Below are positions 47,801-59,753 of a DNA stretch of 64,000 bases, piece by piece. The notes under the pieces are model-generated. The model saw nothing but the letters and a program-made list of their open reading frames with translations, was not told where the DNA came from and did no database searches. The position numbers were made by a program, and so were the translations under genes. This DNA is from Oegoconia quadripuncta (Eukaryota > Arthropoda > Insecta > Lepidoptera > Autostichidae). Each line of letters begins with the position of its first letter. Position 1 is the stretch's first letter. The stretch spans positions 3,248,413 to 3,312,412 of the forward strand of contig OX438751.1 of the NCBI GenBank assembly GCA_949316235.1, in the 5' to 3' direction.

Positions 47801-50800
47801 CTAGACGATTGGCTTGCAATTGGCACTGTTTAACGTTAACGAAGACACTCCTATGAAAATACCAGTAACGGTCTCCAATAACTCGGCAGACCTAGCTTAG
47901 CTCCGTTAATCGAAAACGAATAGCGAATGCAGCTGCGTTACCCTTCTATGTCATACGTTGTCATAAATATGAAGTATTTATGAAGAAGCCGATTTAGAGC
48001 ACTAGTTTAAAATATGACAGGTGTTACGCCGATATGTTTTAGTCAACTGTCTGGGGAGTCCTATTTTCGGTCCAGTTAAATTTGCGTGAGTTAGTTCCTC
48101 CCAACGACAACTAGATCACACGATTACTGGCCGACTGAAATAGGTACAGCCATGTCTTTATCATGGGGAGCATAGGTGGCTCAACGGTTAAGACGCGGCC
48201 CCCCAATTTGGGAGGACCGGCCGGGTTCGATACGCAGGCAGGCCATGTACCAATGAGTTTTTAAATTTTATTACTTATGTGCATTTATACGACTGCTCTT
48301 AAGCGGTGAAGGAAAACATCGTGAAAAACCTGCATGCCTGATAAATAAATATTCTAAGGCATGTGAAGTCCCCAAACCGCATTGGGCCAGCGGTTGGACT
48401 ATGGCCCATAATCCCTCATTATACGAGGGAAGGCCTATATCCCTGCAGTGGGATGTTTGGCTGAGATGAGAGCTCGTAATACTGAACGGTTTAGCTCTTC
48501 AATTACAATGCGAATAGCCGATGCTTGAAACGCCCTTCCGGCGTTAGTCTTTCCGAAATTCTATAATCTTGGATCTGCGTAGTATGTGTGAATGATAAGA
48601 TCAAGGAATTGTATGATTAGAGAGGTGTGTCGTGCAAGATGATATAGTGAGTAGGAATGAGTGAAAGGAGAATAACGAAAGCAGGAATGGAAGGGTCGGT
48701 AAAGGTCGACCAAGAAGGACGTACGTCAATCAAGTGACTGACGTACTCACAAAATGTCAGGTGCGGTCAAGCACTAACCGACGAGCGTGTTTATAGCATT
48801 TAATGAGAGTGGAAGAAGCAAAAGTAGTATGTCAGAATCGTTGCAAGTGGAAAACAATAGTCTCTGCCTACCCCAACGGGAAACAGGCGTATATATATGT
48901 ATGTTGAATACTCGTTACCGTGTTTCATCTTCGGCCATATCGTCACTTTCTATGATTGCAGACAAACGCGAGTCCAGTCAATCGTACAAATAAATGTAAC
49001 GTTAGTCGAAAAGGGGTATTAAAACGAAGGGGGTTATAAGGTATTTTCGTAATAATTTTTATCTCTTCTCTACTGTTACTAGCGTAATACCAGAAAAAAA
49101 TTTTAGCAGGAGTTTCGTGATATTTTTGACGCACATAGGGACGGCGTCAGTCGCCTAGTTTATCGTAAATAACTGGCTGATTCGCGCTCTTTTCTAAATC
49201 GTATTCATATTTGATAACTCAATGGGTTTATTCTTGGTATGTTTATTTTCGGCGTACCGGCATGAGCAAGCCGGCGGGTTCGTCGACAGGCGTTTTTCGT
49301 ACAATAATATTTTTGTTTACCTCAAGCGGGATCTAAAATTAACCAGAGCTGCACTCACGATGTGGGTGTGGCGAACGATCCCAACAAACATTGTAGGTGG
49401 TTAGGTTATTTTGACTATGACACATAGTCATGCGTAATTAAGAATTAAATTCAATCAACTTTAAACATTTATTTCATCGTAAGATTCATGATATCTGTTG
49501 AATGCCAATTTAAATCTACTGGAAATAATATATACATTAACTGACGCCTGTTTCCCGTATACAGAGACCACAGACTTCCACTTGCGACGATCCTGACATA
49601 CCTCTTTTATTTCATTCACTCTCACAAAGTTGTTCATACATGCTCGTCGGTTTAGGGTACTCTTGACTGGGTCTTTCTTAAAGACGTCCCCGATATGATC
49701 GTGTGGTGTTCCCCTACCAACACTACCATCCGCATTCGTATGTCTCTTCTTTCACTCATCCTCTCCACATATCCAAAGTCCAAACCATCTCAGCATACCT
49801 TTGTCAATCTTTGTCACAGCAGCGTCTTGGTAATAATATCATCCAAGTAAATAAAGCGACTGTTGCATCTCGCCCAACGGGTCACATTCCGCGCGGGTGA
49901 CTTGTTCCATAAGCCAAAACAATTTCCATCAAACATGACTAAATATAAAATAAACATTTCTATGGCTGTTCAGCCGTTTTGACGCTACACACTTATAACA
50001 TATATCCTATATATCCTATTTTATTTAGCAAAAACTTGGATGATCAAATTTTCTTTAATAAACAGTTCTAACTGCCGCGTCGTAAAGAAAAGGCGGAATG
50101 TAGAGATGTGTGTAAAGGACTCCACCGACAAGAGCATAGCTCTAAAATATAAGAGAAAGTGTTCTTATTCTCTGACCTTTTTGAACTCCATAGAAACTTA
50201 TGTTCAATATCAGTGAGAAATCGAATAAGATGAAACTTTCCAACCAGTAGCTCTGTCTTGAAAGATGAAACTTTCAATCAAACAATTAACAGGATTTTAA
50301 CATGCAACCGTTGATTTCTTAGCACTTGACCACAATCACAACAGATGTTAAGTGAAGATGAGCCCGAACCCTCCCGACTTATTTGGAGAACTGCTGCCAA
50401 TGTTATCAACATTGCAGCTTGACGGCAAGCTTAGATAAGATGATGATGATATGTAGCTTTCCAACCACCGCTGAGGTTGGATGGAAGAGATGTCTCTTCG
50501 AGATAAGTTCACCTTTCTACATTAATTCTGTTTTGTACCTGATTCTTTTTATTATTTTCTGTGCAATAAAGAATAAGGATGGTATACAGACATTTCTGTG
50601 CCCTACCACCAACCAAACCGAGCACTAAACGTATAGTGCTCCCGCTGGGAATCGAACACACGACTTCCGTTTTGTAAACCTTATGGTGTTCACTTTGAGT
50701 CACAGAGGAATAAAGTAGATAAAAATATTTGTTATTCAGTTTATTTGTTTGCCTCATTCCATCGTATTATTTTCAGAGAATCCGAGTGGTTGTTTGGTTC

Positions 50801-53800
50801 ACCGTCAGGGCGGCGGCAGCTGCAGGACTCCGCCAAGTTCGGGCGGCTGGTGGTGGCAGTGTTGCACAGGGGACACCAGTACGGCACCCTGGATTCCGTG
50901 AAGGAGGAGCTCACCCACTGCGCCAAGACGCTGGCGCCTAGAGGGTTCACAGGACAGGTGTGTGGTAGATTTATTGTTAAAACTGTGTGACCCGCGTGTT
51001 TTCTGTTTTTGGAAAATTAGCAGTTTTTCTTACAGACAGCATATTGTTGACAAAGAACCCCGTAACCAAACGTATGGAAAATGTGGTTTCAGTTAAATAT
51101 TCTGAGATTTTGATATAATATAGATTTTAACGTCCTGAACAAAAGTCTCTATGGGGGCTACCACTTTTGCCGAGTCCCTTTCAGAGTTAGGACTGATTTT
51201 GTATCAGATAACAAATCATTAATTAGATGCAATTACCAAGTATTTATTTAAACAATTGACATTAGATTGAACCTATATTGCGATAAATATATGTAGATAA
51301 GATTTAACGAGTAAAATATGTTCCAATATTCTGTGTGTCGTTGTAATAAGAACTTCGTAAAATATTTATGAAACGATTTATTTTGCACTTGAAAAAGACG
51401 CTGGAGGTGTCATATTACTGGTATTACCGTCACTGTGACAAGGTGCGAATTGGTACTAGAGTCCATTTCCTTGAGGGTACAAAATCAGTCGTAACTCTGA
51501 AAGGGCCTCGGCAACAGTGGTAGCCCCCATAGAGACTTTTGTTCAGGACGTTAAAATCTATATTATATCAAAATCTCAGAATATTTAACTGAAACCACAT
51601 TATCCATACTTTTGGTACGGGGTTCTTTGTATTATACATCTAATATTGTTTTGTAAATAATACGTTATCGTGCGCCAGCTGTAATTTTAAAATTTTGGCA
51701 ATATTACCTACCTAGCACTACTGACTTGCCGTAACGGATGACAATTAGGGCAACTTTAATGGAACTCGACCTTAGCGACCCTCATCGCTGAAACCTTTTT
51801 GGTCTGACTCCGATACCCGGCAGCCCACCGATATCCGCTCAAAATGGTTGGGGCTTTATAAATAAATAAAAGGTATTTTTTCACCACAAAGTTAATTTAA
51901 CAAGTAATTAATGGATAATAAATTAGGTCAAACTGTGATGACAAGGTAGGGACTCAGCAGATTTGCTGATTTTCAGTCCCCCCCCCAAGTTGAGTAGTTG
52001 CTGCCACCAAGGAATTAATATTATTACTCTATGAATAAATTTAAACATTAACTAAAAGTAAACAAAAAGAAAAACTATATCTAAAATCAACTCAAAAACA
52101 ACTGCAAGTGATAAACGATAAAAAGCTAGACAGCTATTTGGTAAATTTTCAATACTTATGTGTGATTGTGCGAGTGAATTTAATTGTTTTCAAATTATTA
52201 TTACTAATTTAACAAATTTAAATTATATCCGAATCATACTGGCAGAGAAACACCCGTAGAAGAAACTATGTATCCGTCCAAGAAATTTATGTAAAATGTG
52301 TATAAATTATGTATGCTTTATGGGGAATTTATTCAAGACTTCTATATCTATCCAAGACTCTCCACCCGACTTTTTTGGGGGGGTTTTGCTCGCACCGTCG
52401 CACTTGGGCGACGGTAAGAAGGATACAGGCCGAGATTCTACAAGTGGAACCCTCGTGGCCCGTCGCTCATGTTGTGGAGAAAGCTCCGCCAGACATTTCT
52501 CTGGCCGGATGGAAGATTTTAATTAGCTTGTTATAGCGTTGGTGGACTGACACCAGAGCTTTTTTTTTTATGCACAACGGGTTAGCTCCTGACCTCAATC
52601 ACACCTGATGTTAAGTGAAGATGCGGATGAAGATGAAAGCGTACTGACCCGGATACCCAAATATTTGGGGAACTGGCTATCTTATCTCTGACAACCGAAA
52701 CACAACAATGCTATTAACATTGCCGTTTGGCGGCAGGTTTAGGTAAGATAGATATTATAAGATAGAATTTAGATAAAGATTTAGGCTTGGTCATTGGCTT
52801 ACCGATTGTAATAACGGCGACACTAGCAGACTGGTAGCAATTGGTCAATCGTATTTCCAGTTCTTCATAAAAAATAACCTATCTATTCCAGATTCCGTTC
52901 CTGTCCCTGGGCGCTGACGTCGGCCGGCGAACGCGCGTGTACGCCGGCTCCTCCAAGGTGTCTGGAGACTTCGTGGTGGAAGATGTGGACGTGGACACAG
53001 CCGTGTACCGACGGCTGATATTCCTCGACAACCAGTTCCTCGTGCAGTCGGAAGCCAAGCTCAAGACTGGTGAGAATTAAAGTCAAAGTCAAAAATGCTT
53101 CATTTTGTTGGTACACAGAGTACACTTAAAATAGTCAGATTTTACATTTTTTAAGCTACTGCTTGTTCTAAAGGCAATTTTCCCCTGAGAAGAACAAGCA
53201 AGAAACTCGAGGGTTTCCAGGTCAGTACGCTTCCACCTTCGGCCTCATCTTCACTTAACATCAGGTGTGATTGAGGCCAAGAAATAACCCGTTGTGCATT
53301 TTATATTTTACAAAAATGCTTTTATATTTCATTATTAATTGTGAAATAGCCTGGCATGCCAACAAGCTGGTTATGTCCAGAGATGATTATCGTCAAAATA
53401 GACGATGCCTTGTGTTATTTTGGGTTCTTGACTATATAGCTGTGGTACCAGGCTAGCATAACCGGATGAGAGTTATTATTACTGCATCTATTATGATGAT
53501 AAAATTACGTTTGATTACAAACGCACTCAACTTTAATTTGGCGATGCAAAGCGCTCTTTCAATGATTTGTGGTACAGGATCGCATCCGACTCCTTAATTG
53601 TAAACATTTGGTCCGCCATTTTAAAATTCGAATTTCGAATGCGTTTTAAGTTGACATGTCATAAATCTCATTATTCACTCCTCTCGGAAAAGGCAAAGGG
53701 ATCTAAGCCCATACGGCCATGTCTTATTTCTTCAGTTCATCAGTCAGTCTCAATCAAAACAAGTAATTCGTCATATACTAGGTGTATACAGAGTCTAGTC

Positions 53801-56800
53801 ACGATCAAGTCATTCTTCAGTAAAGTGGCAGAATGCTTTACAAAAGATTGTGGCGATTTCTTGTGGGACTTCTTCGTTACGCACTTTAATTTACACTTCC
53901 CTTCACTTGTACACCATCACTAACTTTTGCTGCACAATATTTTGCCATTATTAAGCTTCAAAACTCAGAATGCACAAATCATAAGAATAATGAATATAAC
54001 CAAAAATGCAATTTCATTCGCCGAGATATCGCCAAAAAGCCTCATAAGTCTGAAATGAGCTTGACTTATTTATAAATGTTGTGAACCCCTGATTATTCCT
54101 TTACATAATTTATAGCTTCTCGTAACGGGCACTTTAGTAAGACAAATTAAGTTATAAATAAAAATACTAGCCCCAAGTCCCAATTTTTACAGCCGGTTCC
54201 GCTACCGGCTCGGCAGAAAGCGTTAAGCTGCGCAAATCTGACGGGTCTCAGTGGAAATCAGCTTCGTTTGGCGTAGAATCGCTTGGACCGTGGGGACCTG
54301 GTGCACTATTTAGAGAGTTATCTGAGCGTCTGGTTGATGCATCGCACGATCGGAGGGCTGGCCAATACTTTGAATAAAGAATCAGTCTTGCTATACAGCA
54401 AGGCAGTGCGGCCAGCCTTCTGTGTACGATTCCACCAACCAGAGATAACTCTCTAAATAGTGTGTGAACACCAAGTCCCCACAGCCCAAGCGGTTCTACG
54501 CCAAACGAAGCTGATCTCCACTGAGACCCGGCGGATTTGCGCAGCTTAACGCTTTCTGCCGAGCCGGTAGCGGAACCGGCTGTAAAAATTGTGTGACATT
54601 TAACTCCTGGCTGACGCATAACTGGTATTGAATAGATCAAAACCGAATTCTTTAGACAAATTATTGTACATACATAAAGTTACGTCTGTTTCCCGTAGGG
54701 ATAGGCAGAGACCACAGACTTCCACATGCTGCGATTCATACATGCTCGTCGGTTTAGGGTACTCTTGCCTTGGCATTTCTTTGAGATTGCCCCGATTTAT
54801 TCATGATACGTCCGCCGTGGTCTTCCCCAATCAACACTACCATCCACATTCGCTTCGTATTTCTGTGTTAGTCTTCTTTCATTCATCATCTCCACATGTC
54901 CAAACCATCTCAGCATACCTTTTTCAATCTCTGTCACTACATAACTCCCTAATTACACTATTCCTGATTTTATCTTTCAAAGTCACCCCACTTATATTTC
55001 TCAATGATGTCCTTTTCTATTCGAATTATTGTGAGGACCGATTGGTGTAGTGGATAATGACCCTGTCCGCGACATTAACGGTTGCGGGGTCGAAGCCCGC
55101 GAGGGATAAATGTTTGTGTGTTGAATACGAACATTTATTCTCGAGTCATGGATGTTTATATAAATATCTATGTATGTTTATCCGTTATCTGGAGCGTCGG
55201 TGGCTCAGCGGTTAAGGCACGGGTTCCCAATTTCAGACGTCCGGGTTCGATCCCCAGGCAGGAAACGTACCAATGAGTTCATAAATTTAATTACTTATGT
55301 GCATTTATCCGACTGCTCTTAATCGGTGAAGGTGAGGAAACCTGCATGCCTGAAAAATAAAAATTCAAAGGCATGTGAAGTCCCCAACCCGCATTGGGCC
55401 AGCGTGGTGGACTATGGCCCACACTCTCTCATATACGAGGGAAGGTCCATATCCCTGCAGTGGGATGATGAATGTTATATTTCCAGTGAAGAGGAAGCAA
55501 AAGACGAAGCTGGTGGTGGAGTTCGGCCGCATATCGTTGTACCACTCGTTCATGTGCGTGGGGGTGCAGCTGTCGCGGCCGCGCGCACGCCTCGCGGTGA
55601 TGGGGCTGGGGGGCGGCGGCCTCTGCATGTTCCTCGCCAAGTGCTACCCGGATGCCAAGGTCAGGGCATAGGCGGGGCAAACCTGCCCGTATTATGCTGT
55701 AACAGTCTGCAACACAATTAATGTAGCAGGCTTAATTTTTGTGATATTGTTTGGAAGGTCTTGGTTGGATTTTGTTATATTAGGTCCTTACCTATGACAT
55801 TGGCGTTTTGTATGAAGAATTTCATTAAGACTGTTTTCTCCATACAAACATATTTGTTTTTTTTGGGAACGGCAAATCCAAATTTAGCTAAACTTTGTGT
55901 GTATTATCGGATAACATTTAGGTTAAGTATAGGCAGCGTTAATTTTTAAAAGTAACCGCTTTATAAAAGTTTCAGCGAATCTAAGAAATCATTATGGGAA
56001 GCACATGAAAAGAGCTCTGTCCAATTTTTTTTTTATTATGTGATTTAGCCCGGAAATTAAAAAATATTTCATGTGAAACCTTGAAATAATATTCCATTTA
56101 TCAAATAAATAACAAAATTGGATATAGCAGGAATTGGCACATATGATTAACGAAGAAAAACAACCCAATTTCATAGGTAAAGATTGGGTATTAAGAATTT
56201 TACGTAATTATTTAAATCAAAGACTACAATGTATATACGGAGATAGACGGGTATGTTGGCGTTTGCAAACGACTCGGGTTCACAGCGCCATCTATCCGCA
56301 ATGATGTGTAACTAACCTCAAGGTCATGAAACCCAGCCGTACCTACCTAAACCTGGTAACTTGGTAGTTACTTCAGAGATTTATTTTCAATGAAACATTG
56401 AAATTTCACTTGTTTCATCAAAATTTCAATGCTGTCATCGAAAATAAATCTCTGAAGTAACTACACATATTATCTAGTTAGGTATCGGTATACAATAAAA
56501 CACACGATTGGAAATGGAAAGTGAAAAAAATGCGCGTACACATCCAACGACAACCGACATTTTTCTCAGTGTTGCCAAATCATCATTACTTTACGTGTTT
56601 TACCTTCACAAAACCTAATGCTATCTCAAATATGAAAATTTAATAACTAGGCAAGAAAAAATCACTTTAAATATACTTAGGTACATATAGTTTATTGTTT
56701 TTGAGAAAATATAGACTAAATATTTTACATGGTAATCATGGTATTACCAAGTTATGACATATGGCGGCTAGGTGGCGCTAGTCTCTATTGGGACGGGAGT

Positions 56801-59707
56801 ATTTGTTCTAAGAGACCACAGCATGATTTAAATTAGTTCATGCTATTCTCTCATGCTGCTGTGCCTTCACGAGGTCCTTATTGATACAGTACACCATAAT
56901 GTCATCAAAACAAAACATAAGGAATGCAATAAATGATTTGAGTTTGAGTTTTAAAATCTACCTACCTACAGGAGCGATTTGAAAACACTGTCATACAGCC
57001 AATATTCTAACACAAATTCGCATTGGCCCGTATGGTGGATTATATGTTTATAAATTAACCTAATTAAGTAACATAGTATATTAATGTACCATAAGAATTA
57101 ATAAATATATTTGATTTGATTTTCCCATACCACATTAGAGTGGTTAACACGCGATCTCTCAATTTACGAGGTCCGGGTTCGATTCCCAGGCAAGCCATGT
57201 ATCAATGACCTTTGAAATTTAATTATGTATATGCATTTATCCGACTGCTCTTAAACGGTGAATGAAAACATCATAAGGAAATTTGCGTGCCTGAGAAATA
57301 AAAATTCATATGAAGTCCCCTACCCGCATTGGGCCAGCGTGGTGGACTATGACCCTCATATACGAGGGAAGGCAAACCTGCAGTGGGATGTGTACGGGCT
57401 CATGATGACGATGACCACATTAGATCCACACATCACATTGGTATGTGCCTAACCCTTAAATTAATTGATCTATGTAAATGCACAGATCACAGCTGTGGAG
57501 CTCGACCCGACGATGCTGGAGGTGGCGAAGAACCACTTTGAGTTGAAGCTGGATGAGCGGCTGCGTGTGGAGCTTAAGGATGGAGTGGACTTTTTGAAGG
57601 ACGAAGCTGAAAGTGGTGAGGTGTATTTTTAATTAGGTGACCTTCACGTAAGAGTCCCATGGCTTGCCGTATTGTTATTTTGTAGTTCAAGTTCTTTATT
57701 ACGAGGCTAAGTGGTATCTTATATTCACTTATGGTACATATACTTAGGTTGTTATTAAAAATTTTTGCACTGGTACCCTACCCTCGCTTTCTCTCGCAGG
57801 GCACTAGCTGAAAATCAGTGTCTCATCGCTATAGGTGAGGATCCACACTGAGCGATGGCCCATTTGTGGTACAGATACACATACAACTCTATTATAAGGT
57901 GTAACAGTTGTACTTAATTTTTGTTTTTTTTTTACTGTGAAATAAGGCTACATTGTGTAAGAATAACACCAAGCAGAATGATTGTTGCGTCGAATATTTT
58001 TGTATGTGTTTCTGTAATATGCAAATAAACGCTTTATATATCTATCTTATAATTATGTTTTGGCAATACTTAGCCATCCTTTGTGGGGCCAACAATTGTG
58101 GGTTGCTTTCTCAAATCAAATAAGTTTTTTAACATATCTGAAAACGTCATGACATATAATTTCCGCTCATTCACAAGGTCTTTTCGTCGCCCATACCGCA
58201 AAGCCTAAAGACAAAAGTCTTTGATCAGTGCGTCCTACCTGTTATGACATACGGTGCCGAAACGTGGACACTGACGGTGGGATTGGTCCACAAGCTTAAA
58301 GTCGCTCAACGGGCCATGGAGAGGGCTATGCTTGGAGTCTCTCTGAAGGATAGAATTCGAAACGAAGTCATCCGTCAGAGAACCAGAGTTACCGACATAG
58401 CCGCTCGAGTCAGCAAGCTAAAGTGGCAGTGGGCTGGTCACATCTGTCGTAGGACTGACGATCGTTGGAGCAAGCGAGTTCTACAGTGGAGACCGCGTTT
58501 AGGCAAACGTAATGTGGGACGCCCCCCGGCTAGATGGAGCGACGATCTGCGCAGGGTGGCTGGCAGCAACTGGATGCGTAAAGCCGAAGATCGGGCTGAG
58601 TGGCACGCCTTGGGAGAGGCCTATGTCCAGCAGTGGACTGCCGCAGGCTGGTAATGACGAAATGACAATGCTGTCTCCCCAGAGAAGAACGAGCGAGAAA
58701 CTCTACCCGACTGCCCCAGGAAGGAGGGTAATGTTTTTCGAGTATATGCATATATTATTATAAATCATTTATTTTCCAGACAATAAGGGTCCATATTTGT
58801 TAGTACAGTCACCTATAACTATGTTAGTAAATAGTGGTAGTAATTGAAAAATTAAAATAACAATTATAAATTCAAATGTCAATTGAAAAATTGAAACATA
58901 AAAAAATCTAAATTATATTAATTTGAAATTATTTTGAAAATTGAATTGTTATTATTATTATAGAAATTGTAGAATGTGTAACGTCAAAATTACTATAATA
59001 ATAATAATATATTATATTATATTATATGTATTTATATATAATGTTGTATGTATGTATTTGTGTATTTATGTTGGGTAATTTTTCGTTTAATGTATTATGT
59101 TGGTTTTATTCTTTATATGATATTTTTAACATTTTTTGTTTCTTCTGTTTCGTGTACACTTTATGTCTACCGTTTATATAAAATTTCGCTCTCACGGGTT
59201 TGCTGGAAGAGATCTCTTATAGAGATAAGTTCGCCCTTTGTACATTTTTCTAAAATATTTGTTAATGACCATTTCTTTGTGTGTGTGTACAATAAAGTGT
59301 TAAATAAATAAATAAATAATCTCTTTATTGACATACTAAATTGTTACAAGCTCCTATGAATACTCTGACACCTAAACTAGGTTAAATGAACCTGTATCTC
59401 AGGAGTCAGTGGCTTCTCCCAATTTAAACTTAAAACAAAGATGCCAAGAAAGCCTATTATCTAAATCACAAAGTTTTCAATTTTATTTTATTTAAGGATT
59501 GTTTATCATTTTTAGTTTTTAGTTGTACTATGTAAGTAAGATTCAAGTATTGCGTGTGATCTGGGGCACTGGTGCATTCAACGACAACCAGTGCTTCATG
59601 AATGGCCCATCCATGCGGCCTGCCACTACAATCAGGCCCCTATTTCACCAAGTTGACAGGTGCGACAATTGTCAAAAAAATATGACAAAGGAGAAAATTA
59701 TCAAATA

Positions 59708-59753
<46 letters not shown>

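Noticed and set aside
54248..54640. 130-residue minus-strand frame
   Set aside because: Lies on the 411-bp palindrome; open frames on both strands follow from the symmetry.
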